DNA of 64,000 nt from Oxobacter pfennigii (GCF_001317355.1 NZ_LKET01000016.1:124001-188000); one strand, 5' to 3'. Positions 53,572 through 63,451 are shown, counted from the first letter of the stretch. Program-made: numbers and translations. The notes: a model not told the origin generated them from the sequence alone.

Positions 53572-55005
53572 ATGATATTATTCAACATGAATGGGTCATA
53601 TAATGAAAAAATGGAAACATTTCAGAAAAAGCCAATTTCAAAAACCATTAAGTACTTTTATGGTATAGGTGATCTGGGTTTCACGCTTATGACAAACTGC
53701 GGAGGATATTTTTGGATATACTTCCTGACAAATGTTAATAAATTTTCACTTTCTACTATCTTGCTTATGACTACACTTCCATCAATAATCGGCATACCAA
53801 TTTCACCTTTATTCGGTGCTATCATAAACAGTATCAAACCTATGAAATGGGGGCGCTATCGTTCCTGGCTGATTGTTCCTATACCGATAATGCTTATATT
53901 CTTTAGTATGCAGTGGTCTAAGATTGGCGGAGATATTCTCGCGCCTACTCTTTGTGTGGTATTTGCATTCATAGGAAGCCTGGCAACCAACTTTATGTAT
54001 GTTACCAACGCGTCGTTGATTGCCGTAATTGCGAGCACACCGGAAGAAAAGGCACAGATGTCCGCTACAAGAGGAATGTATAATAATCTTTCAAAGGTTA
54101 TGTGGGCTTATGTAGGGACCCCATTCGTAGCCCTCATGACACTTTTGCTTAATAACGAAACACTTGCTTATAGAGCAGTACAATTTACTTTTTGTGTTCT
54201 GTGTGCCCTCGGCTTCTATGCACACTTCAAGATGACAGCCGGATACGAAGAAACCGGCGCCCAGGAACTTGCGAAACCGAAAGAAAGGCAGGCTAAAACC
54301 AGCGGCAAACAGCTATGGTCTTCCCTCATACAAAATCCACACCTTCTTGCAATGATGTTTATGGACATTGCCAGATGGATAGTTTCCTTCACAATGCAGT
54401 CCGCTACAATTTACTTCTTCCAATATGTTGCTCAAAACATGGCTCTTCAGACTACTTACCTTTTTGTTGCTAACCTATGTGCTATTGTCGGTGCTTACAT
54501 AATGAAATTCTTCGTTCAAAAAATCGGGTCAAGAAACACTGGAATAGTCGCATTTTTCGGGCTTGGTATATTCCTTTGTTTTGCCCGAGCATTCTACCTC
54601 AATACTATGCTTGTAATGACCTTTTTAATACTGGCTCAGCTGTTTCTCGGAATTGCTTACACTACGATTCCTGTACTTTATGCCGATGCCGTCATCTACA
54701 GCGAATGGAAGATGGGTAAAAACGCTTCCGGCTGGATTATGGGTCTCATGCAGGTACCCCTTAGAGCATCGGGGCTCATTAAAAATCTGATAATCACCGG
54801 AATGCTCGCCGTCGGAGGATACAGTGCAGCTCTCGAACCAAAACTGGCAAGTCCAGGGCTCAAGGCTGCTATCGGAAATATGTTCATTGGAATTCCGGGC
54901 GCATTGATGGTCGCGGGAGCCTTAATATTCCTGTTGGGATACCGCCTTACCGCCGAAAAAATTAAGCAATACCGTGAAGAAATAGCGGCTAAAAGCATTG
55001 CTTAA
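53572..55005 (+). CDS. GPH-type MFS transporter
   Basis: A 477-aa protein with 12 probable membrane helices. It resembles the glycoside-pentoside-hexuronide:cation symporter family: YGIGDLGFTLMTNCGGYFW near the start, NSIKPMKWGRYRSWLIVPIP in the first cytoplasmic loop, and ADAVIYSEWKMGKNASGWIM in the second half. ATG 53572 has GAAAGGGG upstream. Together with the UroD-like gene 120 bases downstream it probably imports a substrate for that enzyme, such as a methylated or methoxylated compound; this is inference. Confidence 0.85.
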   Translation: MILFNMNGSYNEKMETFQKKPISKTIKYFYGIGDLGFTLMTNCGGYFWIYFLTNVNKFSLSTILLMTTLPSIIGIPISPLFGAIINSIKPMKWGRYRSWLIVPIPIMLIFFSMQWSKIGGDILAPTLCVVFAFIGSLATNFMYVTNASLIAVIASTPEEKAQMSATRGMYNNLSKVMWAYVGTPFVALMTLLLNNETLAYRAVQFTFCVLCALGFYAHFKMTAGYEETGAQELAKPKERQAKTSGKQLWSSLIQNPHLLAMMFMDIARWIVSFTMQSATIYFFQYVAQNMALQTTYLFVANLCAIVGAYIMKFFVQKIGSRNTGIVAFFGLGIFLCFARAFYLNTMLVMTFLILAQLFLGIAYTTIPVLYADAVIYSEWKMGKNASGWIMGLMQVPLRASGLIKNLIITGMLAVGGYSAALEPKLASPGLKAAIGNMFIGIPGALMVAGALIFLLGYRLTAEKIKQYREEIAAKSIA

Positions 55006-55125
55006 TAATTATGTTTTTGTTGGTTTCACAACTGGTGAAATACAAAAGTGTTTTTAAGCACAAAAAGAGGCGCTGACAGCTGCAGCAATAATGCCTAAAG
55101 AATTGGTTATGAAGGGAGAGTAAAT

Positions 55126-56160
55126 ATGAGAGAATTAACGCCAAAAGAAAATTATTTAAGACTGGCAAAGGGCGAAATGCCTGATTACGTACCTATTTAT
55201 ATGATTTATGGTATTCCATTCAATGGAATGCTGACGACGAAGTCCGTAAGTCCGAACATATTTAATGTTAATTTCAGCGGACCTGAGGGGGGGACCAATA
55301 TTTGGGGCGTCAAATATGTATCAAGCAAATCAACCGGCTATCAGGCGCTGCCTGAACCCAATAACTTTATCCTCGAAGATGTCACAAAGTGGGATAGAGT
55401 AATAAAGGCGCCTAAAATTCCCGATAGTATTGACTGGGAAGCTATGGCTAAAAAGGATATCGAAGCAGCAAAAATTGACCGGACTCAAACGGCAATGCTG
55501 TCCCAATCTCAATTTGCGCCATTTCAGTCATTGATGTCATTTATGGGGTTTAATGAGGGTTTGATAGCAATGTTCGAAGAACCGGAAGCCGTTAAAGAAT
55601 TGTTCAATTATATGGCAGACTTTTATCTTCCTATAATAGAAAAGACTTTAGATTATTATAAACCGGATATTTATAATATGGGGGATGATACTGCGGCGAA
55701 ACAAAACCCATTTGTTTCGCTTGAAATGTACCGAGACCTATTAAAACCAATCTATCAAAGACTGGCGAAACCTGCTAACGACAGGGGTATACCGATTCAA
55801 TTCCATAACTGCGGGCGCTGCGAAGACTTTGTTGAAGATATGATGGATTTCGGCGTTAAATATTGGGATCCAGCACAAACATCAAATGATATTCTTGCTG
55901 TAAAAGAAAAATATAAAGGTAAGATAGCATTGTGCGGCTGCTGGGATTGGAAAATTCCATCTGCTTGGCCAGTTGTCAATGAAGAAGAAGTAAGGCAGAG
56001 CATCAGAGATACCATCGACCGTTACGCACCAGGCGGTGGATACGCCGTAGCAGCAAATCCCCTCGGTGAATACGGTGATCCTGTAATGCCGATGGTGGAT
56101 ACATGGGTCAAAGACGAAATGATCAAATATGGAAAAGATTTTTATAAGAAATCAAGATAG
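55126..56160 (+). CDS. Uroporphyrinogen decarboxylase family methyltransferase-like protein
   Basis: A 344-aa TIM-barrel protein of the UroD/MtaA/CmuA superfamily. The likely zinc site is HNC in IQFHNCGRCEDF (~222-233) with a later Cys in ALCGCWDW. Those residues are typical of methylcobalamin-dependent methyltransferases and not of heme-pathway UroD. The protein could move methyl groups between a substrate or corrinoid protein and an acceptor such as THF. No corrinoid protein gene is nearby. It is the last gene of the pair and is followed by a strong terminator. Confidence 0.82.
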   Translation: MRELTPKENYLRLAKGEMPDYVPIYMIYGIPFNGMLTTKSVSPNIFNVNFSGPEGGTNIWGVKYVSSKSTGYQALPEPNNFILEDVTKWDRVIKAPKIPDSIDWEAMAKKDIEAAKIDRTQTAMLSQSQFAPFQSLMSFMGFNEGLIAMFEEPEAVKELFNYMADFYLPIIEKTLDYYKPDIYNMGDDTAAKQNPFVSLEMYRDLLKPIYQRLAKPANDRGIPIQFHNCGRCEDFVEDMMDFGVKYWDPAQTSNDILAVKEKYKGKIALCGCWDWKIPSAWPVVNEEEVRQSIRDTIDRYAPGGGYAVAANPLGEYGDPVMPMVDTWVKDEMIKYGKDFYKKSR

Positions 56161-56233
56161 TTTAAAACATACTGCTGAAAAGTCAGTATTAATTGTTTGA
56201 AAAAGTCAAAGTCATATGATTTTTCCGACAAGC

Positions 56234-56259
56234 AAAAGGGTGCATTATGCACCCTTTTT
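56234..56259 (+). terminator. Terminator after the UroD-like gene
   Basis: Perfect 11-bp stem AAAAGGGTGCA/TGCACCCTTTT with a three-base loop and T run. Confidence 0.9.
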
Positions 56260-56358
56260 CATATATAGCTATATATAATCAACATTGTATAATTCATAAA
56301 ATATAATCTCATAAAAATTTAGTTACCCCAAATTTACTTTATCATTGTCTTTATATTT

Positions 56359-56748
56359 TTAATAATTTTCACAAGAAAAAATGTTTACTGCCCTATTCAT
56401 CCGCCTGAGCACAGCTTCAATACGCGCCAACAGCTCAACTGTTTCAAAGGATTTAACTATATAATCGTCAGCACCCAGTTTAAGGCCTTTTACTCTGTCG
56501 GAAAGATTACCCATGGCAGTAAGGAAAATCACCGGTGTATTTTCGGGGATATACTGCATTAGGGAGAAACCGTCCATGCCCGGAAGCATTATGTCCATTA
56601 TAATAAGTGAATATATATTCTGTTTTAAATATTCAATCGCCTCATTGCCTTCGTATGCCTGGTAGCTGGTATGGCCAACAAGCTCGAGGTTCATAGCAAT
56701 AAGATCGTTTATGGGTTTTTCGTCCTCGACTATGAGGATGTGTGCCAT
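56359..56748 (-). pseudogene. Truncated response regulator (receiver domain only)
   Basis: A 129-aa frame with a receiver domain: VEDEKP at the start and phosphoacceptor D52 in LIIMDIMLPGMDG. Sequence ends in AVLRRMNRAVNIFSCENY, exactly where the OmpR-type DNA-binding domain would begin. The conserved Lys-Pro pair is K99-Ser100 (IVKSFE) in place of KP. No partner kinase is adjacent. ATG 56748 has GGAGGTGG, so a receiver-only product may still be made. It is most likely a decayed regulator; a stand-alone receiver remains possible. Confidence 0.6.
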
Positions 56749-56865
56749 AAGACCACCTCCGCTCTTATTTTATCATATATAGTAAATAGGGGATGTAATA
56801 GAGTTGTAAATTTAGCATGGAGGATATTGGAATGGACATTTTCAAAGTTATAAAAAGATATACAA

Positions 56866-56895
56866 AAAACTACTTAGGATTTACCAAGTAGTTTT
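56866..56895. other. Inverted repeat in a non-coding region
   Basis: Perfect 10-bp stem AAAACTACTT/AAGTAGTTTT with a ten-base loop, in the 405-bp gap 56749-57153. No gene was found in the gap. Confidence 0.45.
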
Positions 56896-57002
56896 ATCAA
56901 ATATTAAAGCATACATATATTAAATTTAAATTTTATTCTTTTTATCCTAATGTCAATTTTATAGCATTCAAGCTGAAGATAAGCAGGATATAACTTTCAA
57001 AT

Positions 57003-57030
57003 AAAGGGTACTAATAATTTAGTATCCTTT
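57003..57030 (+). terminator. Terminator-like hairpin with no gene before it
   Basis: Stem AAAGGGTACT/AGTATCCTTT with an eight-base loop, then TTATTATT. No plus-strand gene precedes it, so it may be left over from a deleted gene. Its arms resemble those at 30712 and 59098. Confidence 0.55.
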
Positions 57031-57153
57031 ATTATTGTTGATCTTTATAAAAGCATAAAATAAATGCAAACCGAAGATAACATTGTATGCTGTCTTCGAT
57101 TGGTGGAGTATTTGATAATGCACTGTATAATTATTATAAAGGATGTGAAAAGT

Positions 57154-57591
57154 ATGATAAGTACGAACTTGAGGAAATTGAGAAAAGTGCGTAGATACAC
57201 ACAAGAAGAAGTTGCTGATAAAATCGGTGTTTCAAGACAAGCTGTTGCGAAATGGGAAAACGCGGAAACAGTTCCGGATATCAATAATTGCATGATACTG
57301 GCAGAATTATATGGAGTGACATTGGATGATTTGGTAAATTATTCTGAAGATAAAGAAAAGATAGGTATTCCGCCGAAGGGGAAACACATATATGGATTAG
57401 TAAAGGTTGGAGAACGAGGACAAATCGTAATTCCTAAAAAAGCAAGAGAGATATTTAACATTTATCCCGGAGACAGCTTATTGGTTCTCGGTGATGAAGC
57501 CCAGGGAATTGCAATCGTTAAAAACGAGAATTTCCTGCAGTTTGCACGTGAAATCTTCAATGTACAGGAATATAAGGAGGAAGATGAATGA
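57154..57591 (+). CDS. HTH (XRE) regulator fused to a SpoVT/AbrB domain
   Basis: A 145-aa protein with two DNA-binding modules: an XRE helix-turn-helix (residues ~4-60: LRKLRKVRRYTQEEVADKIG, SRQAVAKWENAETVPD) and an AbrB/SpoVT swapped-hairpin domain (~85-130: KVGERGQIVIPKKAREIFNI). The start is ATG 57154 with AAAGGATG upstream; a longer frame from 57064 lacks a site. It overlaps the ABC ATPase gene by four bases (ATGA), so it likely controls that transporter. Confidence 0.88.
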   Translation: MISTNLRKLRKVRRYTQEEVADKIGVSRQAVAKWENAETVPDINNCMILAELYGVTLDDLVNYSEDKEKIGIPPKGKHIYGLVKVGERGQIVIPKKAREIFNIYPGDSLLVLGDEAQGIAIVKNENFLQFAREIFNVQEYKEEDE

Positions 57592-58322
57592 TTGCAATAC
57601 AAACAATGAATTTGACAAAGAAGTTCCAGGAGAAAACCGCTGTGAATACTCTCAATCTTTCTATTGAACAAGGTGAACTCTTTGCTTTGCTGGGATTGAA
57701 TGGTGCAGGTAAGACTACAACTATTAAGATGCTGACTTGCCTTAGCAGTCCTACCAGCGGCGATGCAACTTTGCTTGGAGACAGTATTGTCTCAAATCCC
57801 CATGCAGTAAAGGAAAAGATTAATGTGTCACCCCAGGAAACTGCTGTAGCTCGCAATTTATCTGTAAAGGAAAATCTTGAACTGATCACTCAGATATATG
57901 GATTTGGCAAGAAAGATATAGAAATAAAAGTGGAGGAGATGCTTACAACTTTTAATCTTACAGAAGTGGCTAAAGATAAAGCAAAAACTTTATCGGGAGG
58001 AACCCAGAGACGACTTAGTATTGCAATGGCACTTATTTCCAACCCGAAGATACTTTTTCTTGATGAACCTACACTGGGACTTGATGTTATCGCAAGACGA
58101 GAGCTGTGGACTGCCATTGAGAAATTAAAAGGAAATATCACTATAATTCTTACAACCCATTATATGGAGGAAGCAGAAGCACTTTCGGACAGAATAGGAG
58201 TCATAGCGAAAGGAGAATTAAAGGCAATTGGAACCGCAGGGGAATTGATCGCAGAGACCAAATCCAGAACACTTGAAGATGCCTTTGTTTCACTGGCTGC
58301 AAAAAAGGAGGCAGGAGTATGA
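57588..58322 (+). CDS. ABC-2 type transporter ATP-binding protein
   Basis: A 244-aa ABC ATPase. Walker A is GLNGAGKTTTIK (~37-48), the signature is LSGGTQRRLSIAMAL (~135-149) and Walker B is PKILFLDEPTLGLD (~154-167); the switch His is in TTHYMEEAEALSD. This type powers export of drugs, lipids or peptides. It overlaps its neighbours by four bases on both sides, forming a three-gene operon. Confidence 0.93.
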   Translation: MIAIQTMNLTKKFQEKTAVNTLNLSIEQGELFALLGLNGAGKTTTIKMLTCLSSPTSGDATLLGDSIVSNPHAVKEKINVSPQETAVARNLSVKENLELITQIYGFGKKDIEIKVEEMLTTFNLTEVAKDKAKTLSGGTQRRLSIAMALISNPKILFLDEPTLGLDVIARRELWTAIEKLKGNITIILTTHYMEEAEALSDRIGVIAKGELKAIGTAGELIAETKSRTLEDAFVSLAAKKEAGV

Positions 58323-59056
58323 AATCATTAGCATTTGCTGCACGTAACCGTAAAGAGATTCTCAGGGATCCTTTGAATATGGTATTTGGCATAGGTTTTC
58401 CATTGGCTGTATTATTGCTGTTATCTGCCATTCAAGCCAATATCCCTGTTGAAATGTTTGTCATTGATAAAATTATCCCGGGAATAGCGGTTTTTGGTCT
58501 TTCTTTCGTTTCGATATTCTCCGGAATGTTGATAGCTATAGACAGAGGCACCTCATTTTTGATGCGGTTGTTCACGACTCCCCTTTCTGCCTCTGATTAT
58601 ATCATTGGATACACTCTTCCGCTTTTACCCATGGCGATTCTTCAAATTGCCATAAGCTTTGTTGCAGCATTTTTCTTAGGGCTGTCGGTAAGTGTCAATG
58701 TTTTGCTTACTCTTATTGTGCTTATACCAACAGCCGTGCTGTTTATAGGAATCGGATTGTTAGCAGGAAGTGTATTAAATGAAAAGCAGGTGAGCAGCAT
58801 CTGCGGAGCACTATTGACTAATTTAAGCGCATGGTTGAGCGGAACATGGTTTGACTTAAATCTGATTGGCGGTTGGTTCAAAAGTATCGCATATATGCTT
58901 CCGTTTGCTCACGCTGTGGACGCGGGCAGAGCTGCCCTTTCCGGAGACTATTCTTCGATTTTACCGCATCTATGGTGGGTAATTGGATATGCCGTTGTTA
59001 TAATGGTTATTGCAGTTATTGTATTCAGAAAGAAGATGAGCGGCGACAAAGAATAG
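58319..59056 (+). CDS. ABC-2 type transporter permease
   Basis: A 245-aa membrane protein with six probable helices. It belongs to the ABC-2 permease family (RNRKEILRDPLNMVFGIGFP at the N-terminus; LFTTPLSASDYIIGYTLPLL; MLPFAHAVDAGRAALSGDYS near the C-terminus). It forms the channel for the ATPase encoded just before. Substrate unknown. Confidence 0.9.
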   Translation: MKSLAFAARNRKEILRDPLNMVFGIGFPLAVLLLLSAIQANIPVEMFVIDKIIPGIAVFGLSFVSIFSGMLIAIDRGTSFLMRLFTTPLSASDYIIGYTLPLLPMAILQIAISFVAAFFLGLSVSVNVLLTLIVLIPTAVLFIGIGLLAGSVLNEKQVSSICGALLTNLSAWLSGTWFDLNLIGGWFKSIAYMLPFAHAVDAGRAALSGDYSSILPHLWWVIGYAVVIMVIAVIVFRKKMSGDKE

Positions 59057-59097
59057 TTTATAATAAAATTAGAATTAAAATAACATTCAGATAAAAT

Positions 59098-59141
59098 AAA
59101 AGGATGCTACTCTTGATTTAAGTAAGTATCCTTTATTTTAT
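59098..59141 (+). terminator. Terminator of the ABC operon
   Basis: Stem based on AAAGGATGCT and AGTATCCTTT-like arms, with a T-rich tail, 42 bases after the permease stop. Confidence 0.7.
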
Positions 59142-59365
59142 TTGAGTAATATGCTTAGCATAATTTTGGCATAAAAAAATTAGCTTGATTTTAAATAAAA
59201 TAAATATGCACTTCCTTCTATCTATTTTAGGAAAATACGTAGTCATACAGGTTGAATTTGGCCATATATGGAAATATAATTGAGTTATAGAGGACAAATT
59301 TAAAAGCATTTAATACCGAGGATTGATAATAATAATTTTAAAATATAGTGAGGTTAAAGAAATAC

Positions 59366-60277
59366 ATGAAAAAAGGTAGGGTTTATAAAAAAGTTATTTC
59401 TGCTGCAAATGTAGCATCACCAATAGCTTCTGTATTAGCATTAGTTCATCCAGCTTTTCTTGCTATTCCTGTTATTTCCTCAGTGGCAAATGAATTGTTT
59501 TCGTATTTTGATTCTCAAAGTACAGAAAAGCGACTTAAAAGTCTGCAAGATGCATTAGAGGCAAAGAATATTGAAATAGAAATTTTTAAATTAAAACTAA
59601 ACAGATTGGATGAGCATGGAACTTATGTTGTTAGAAACAACTTAAAGCATCTATGCTTATCCGCATTGCCGGAAACTGTGGATACGTTTAATTTAGCCAT
59701 GATTGATTACATAATGAATGAAGAGCAAGCCATGACAGAATAAGCTTGTGAAATAATCAGGCAATTAAATGCAAATGATATTGAGCTTTTAAAAAAAGTA
59801 ATTAACTATTTGAAAGCTGGTCCACGCACTGAATATACGAAAAAAATAGCCGAGGCAAAAGCGGCACATGAAGAACAAGAACGAGAAAAGTTATCAGAGA
59901 AGCAAGGTAGTTTATCAGGATATAGACCCACTAGGTGGTACGACAGGAATATTTTATATGGCGAGAATACTATAATGTGGTTAGACTTCACCATAACAAA
60001 TAAACTTGATGTTCCATATATGGGGATATTATTGAATTATGAGTGCAGCAATGAGCAGGGGGCTACTTCACTTAAGTGGACATATATGGCGAAATCAATT
60101 CTTAAACTGGAGAGTTTAGGTGTTTTACAGCTGGATTTCATGATGACAACGGGGACATCATCTCCAAATAATATAGAGCGGTTCCATATCACTTTATTTG
60201 GGCAAAAAATACTGGGGTATATAAAAGAAGTTGAGAATGGCGGCAATCTCAATCATATTAAAATTGGTATTGAATAA
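59366..60277 (+). pseudogene. Unrecognised gene split by an in-frame TAA
   Basis: Two frames, 59366-59743 and 59810-60277, lie in the same phase. TAA at 59741-59743 separates them, and the codons between stay open and coding-like (ACEIIRQLNANDIELLKKVI). A single C-to-T change from CAA would explain the stop. The joined product would be about 303 aa: a hydrophobic N-terminal part (SAANVASPIASVLALVHPAF), a coiled region, and a globular C-terminal half. I do not recognise the family. ATG 59366 has GAGG 12 bases upstream, which is weak; GTG 59348 is an alternative. The gap before it, 59142-59365, is AT-rich and without a gene. Confidence 0.7.
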
Positions 60278-60374
60278 ATAACATTCGGATTATCATACTA
60301 ATCCTATTACCTATTAATGAGAAGCAGGTGATGTCCTGTTACAAATTCGATTCGAATACCCAATAAGGTGATTA

Positions 60375-60530
60375 GTGAAATCCCTTTTACAGCATATCTA
60401 TAATGGACTGGTACCCCTAGCCTTTACAAAAGCAAAATTTGAAGATAAACCAATATTTCTTTCCATAGGCTATTCCACTTGTCATTGGTGGCATGTTCGT
60501 AAAATGCACCTTTGAAATCGTTGAAATTAC
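60375..60530 (+). pseudogene. Relic of a yyaL 5' segment
   Basis: This stretch is a degenerate copy of about 61295-61480 inside the intact yyaL gene. Shared landmarks are the GCAT...ATAA and GGTACCCCT blocks and the peptide [15 protein letters not shown], after which the parent's Cys is Trp. A deletion shifts the frame between the DWYP and AF segments. No start or full domain remains. The rest of 60278-60597 shows no gene. Confidence 0.78.
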
Positions 60531-60597
60531 TAGATTTACAAAAATAGAAAAATGCGAAATTATAATGAAAGCTTTATATCGTGGAAAGGAGAAGTAA

Positions 60598-60999
60598 ATG
60601 AATAACATACCTACAATCAAATTGAAGTCAATTGTACTTGATTGCCCCGATATTCAAGCTTTGTCTGATTTTTATATTCGGATGCTTGGATGGGAAAAGG
60701 ATTCTGCAGAGGAAGAGGATTTTCTAGCCATCCATTCTCCGCTGGGCGGTGCTAGGATTGCTTTTCAAACCAACACTGACTATGTTCCGCCTGTTTGGCC
60801 AGAAGAACCTAATGCGCAGCAGCAAATGTTACACATCGACTTTGCGATACAAAGTAAGGAAGATATGGAACGTGCTGTGAAACACGCAATTTCATGCGGG
60901 GCAACGAAAGCAGACACCCAGTATTGCGACGAGTGGACGGTCATGATTGACCCTGTGGGGCATCCATTTTGTTTTGTCGTTTGGGGATATTTATATTAA
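60598..60999 (+). CDS. VOC/glyoxalase family protein
   Basis: A 133-aa protein with a single vicinal-oxygen-chelate fold made of two beta-alpha-beta3 units: IVLDCPDIQALSDFYIRMLG at the start and MIDPVGHPFCFVVWG at the end. Possible metal residues are H80 (MLHIDFAI) and H121 (GHPFCF), with the usual Glu missing at the end. Members include glyoxalases, dioxygenases and drug-binding resistance proteins. ATG 60598 has AAAGGAG upstream. Function not assigned. Confidence 0.85.
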   Translation: MNNIPTIKLKSIVLDCPDIQALSDFYIRMLGWEKDSAEEEDFLAIHSPLGGARIAFQTNTDYVPPVWPEEPNAQQQMLHIDFAIQSKEDMERAVKHAISCGATKADTQYCDEWTVMIDPVGHPFCFVVWGYLY

Positions 61000-61067
61000 C
61001 TTTATCATATACCGAGTATATGCATTTTCTGCGTTAGTTTAGTGCAAGAAACATGCACTTAATGTAG

Positions 61068-61103
61068 AAACAACCCATTAATTTAAAAATTAATGGGTTG
61101 TTT
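61068..61103 (+). terminator. Terminator after the VOC gene
   Basis: A perfect 17-bp stem (61068-61084 with 61087-61103) ending in TTT. Confidence 0.85.
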
Positions 61104-61264
61104 CTTTAATGGGATAATGTATTACTACAGAATAATGAGAAGCTCCATGCTCAAATTTTTGCCAATTAATGAAGATGCCGATCTTAATTGGAAATCAGCG
61201 GTATTATTTACATACCAGTGGAAACACTACTCATAAATTAGTAAATTGGAAAATGAGGTACACA

Positions 61265-63304
61265 ATGAAAAATAAAATATCAAATAAATTAATCAACGAA
61301 AAATCCCCCTATCTTTTGCAGCATGCCCATAATCCAGTGGATTGGTACCCCTGGTCTGAAGAAGCCTTTGAAAAAGCAAGGCAGGAAGATAAACCAATTT
61401 TTCTTTCCATCGGCTATTCTACTTGTCACTGGTGTCATGTCATGGAAAAGGAAAGCTTTGAAGATGAAGATGTCGCGGAAATTTTAAATAAGCATTTTGT
61501 TTCAATTAAAGTAGACCGTGAAGAGCGACCGGATGTAGACAGCATATATATGGCCGTATGCCAGTCCTTGACCGGCAGCGGAGGCTGGCCTTTAACAATA
61601 TTTATGACACCGGATAAAAAGCCTTTTTATGCAGGCACATATTTTTCTAAAAGAAACAGGTACGGAAGGATAGGTTTGGTTGAATTACTCAATGAAATAA
61701 AAAAATCCTGGGATGAAAAAAGAGAAGAGCTTATAAAATCCAGTGATGAGATAACAGCTGCAATAAAATCATCATCGATTGTTTATGACGATGCTTTTGT
61801 AGGCAAAGAAACAGTGAAGGAATGTTTTATGGGGCTGCAAAATTTCTACGATACTTTATATGGAGGCTTCGGCAACTCGCCCAAATTTCCAACTCCTCAC
61901 AACCTTTTATTTCTCATGAGATATTATAAAAGCCAAGGAGATGAAAAGGCTCTTAATATTGTCGAAAACACCTTGATATCTATGTATAAGGGAGGAGTTT
62001 TCGACCATGTAGGATATGGATTTTCCAGATACTCCACCGACAGAAAATGGCTTGTTCCTCATTTTGAAAAAATGCTTTATGACAATGCTCTAATGGCATT
62101 AGCTTATACGGAGGCTTATCAAATAACCAGAAAAACAATCTACAAAGAAATTGCCCAAAAAATTTTTACCTATGTAATGAGGGATATGATTTCACCAGAA
62201 GGGGGATTTTACTCTGCTGAGGATGCTGATTCGGAAGGTGAAGAGGGCAAATTTTATGTTTGGACAACGGAAGACGTAATGGAAGCTGCAGGAGAAGGCG
62301 GAGAATTATTTTTAAAATACTATGATATAACTGAGAGAGGTAATTTTGAAGGTAAAAATATCCCTAACCTTATACAAAGCGATATTGATGAAATTGAAAG
62401 TAATAATGAGCTAAAACATAAACTGGATTTAATCAGAAAAAAACTCTTCGATTACAGGGAAAAGAGGATTCATCCCTTAAAGGATGATAAAATACTTACC
62501 TCCTGGAACGGCCTTATGATTGCCGCACTATCCCTTGGCGGCCGGGTATTTAAAAATGATGAATATATAATGGAATCAAAAAAGGCTGCTGATTTTTTAC
62601 TTGAAAAGCTTGTAAGAAAAGACGGAAGGCTTCTTTTAAGGTATAGGGAGGGAGAAACGGCCAATTTAGGATATCTTGATGATTATGCCTTTTTAATATG
62701 GGGGCTTATAGAGCTATATCAGGCTTTATTAGACCCGTTGTATCTAAAAAAAGCTTTAAAATTGAATGAGGATATGATTAAATTATTTTGGGACGACGAA
62801 GCAGGAGGGCTATATTTATATGGTACTGACAGTGAGGAATTAATAACCCGCCCTAAAGAAATATATGACGGAGCTATGCCTTCGGGAAATTCCGTTTCTT
62901 TATACAATATGCTCAGGCTGTATAATTTTTCAGGAAATGAAAGCTTGAAAGAAAAGGCCCATGAAATAATAAAATCTTTTGGCGGCATTGTAAATGATAC
63001 CCCAATGTATTACACCTTTTATATGCTAGGAGTAATGTTTTCAATCAGCGAAACAAAAGAAATACTTGTAGCAGGAAAGAGGGAGGATGCCGAAACTCAG
63101 CATATATTAAATGAAATAAATGATGTGTTTCTGCCCTTTGCTACTGTTGTATTAAATGATGGAAGTACATATTTAGAAGAGATAAATCCATTCTTAAAGG
63201 CCATGGGAAAAAAGGACGAAAAGACTACTGTATATATATGCCAGGATTACTCCTGTAAAAGCCCTATAACAGATGCTCATAAATTAAAGGAGCAGCTGAG
63301 TTAA
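61265..63304 (+). CDS. Thioredoxin-domain protein YyaL-like (DUF255)
   Basis: A 679-aa protein. The N-terminal thioredoxin-like DUF255 domain (~1-165) has [20 protein letters not shown] and the CxxC motif in [16 protein letters not shown]. The rest is an (alpha/alpha)6-barrel like that of N-acylglucosamine epimerase/glycosidase-type proteins ([27 protein letters not shown]). The family runs from bacteria to human SPATA20, and its reaction is not settled. ATG 61265 has GAGGT upstream; an earlier frame start at 61169 would add 32 residues with no family match. Confidence 0.88.
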   Translation: MKNKISNKLINEKSPYLLQHAHNPVDWYPWSEEAFEKARQEDKPIFLSIGYSTCHWCHVMEKESFEDEDVAEILNKHFVSIKVDREERPDVDSIYMAVCQSLTGSGGWPLTIFMTPDKKPFYAGTYFSKRNRYGRIGLVELLNEIKKSWDEKREELIKSSDEITAAIKSSSIVYDDAFVGKETVKECFMGLQNFYDTLYGGFGNSPKFPTPHNLLFLMRYYKSQGDEKALNIVENTLISMYKGGVFDHVGYGFSRYSTDRKWLVPHFEKMLYDNALMALAYTEAYQITRKTIYKEIAQKIFTYVMRDMISPEGGFYSAEDADSEGEEGKFYVWTTEDVMEAAGEGGELFLKYYDITERGNFEGKNIPNLIQSDIDEIESNNELKHKLDLIRKKLFDYREKRIHPLKDDKILTSWNGLMIAALSLGGRVFKNDEYIMESKKAADFLLEKLVRKDGRLLLRYREGETANLGYLDDYAFLIWGLIELYQALLDPLYLKKALKLNEDMIKLFWDDEAGGLYLYGTDSEELITRPKEIYDGAMPSGNSVSLYNMLRLYNFSGNESLKEKAHEIIKSFGGIVNDTPMYYTFYMLGVMFSISETKEILVAGKREDAETQHILNEINDVFLPFATVVLNDGSTYLEEINPFLKAMGKKDEKTTVYICQDYSCKSPITDAHKLKEQLS

Positions 63305-63451
63305 ATAATTAGTCGAAAATAGAAAGGATAACCCTGTTAATTAAGTGTCATTGAAAATTAAAAAAAATCTTCATATATATTTATTATATGAAAATTATGT
63401 GGAAAGTGTTTAACAAATTAAAAATTTTTACAAGAATTCATTGATAATCTA

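Noticed and set aside
57064-57153. Upstream 30-codon extension of the HTH-AbrB regulator
   Set aside because: It has no ribosome site and no similarity to the family N-terminus; ATG 57154 has both.
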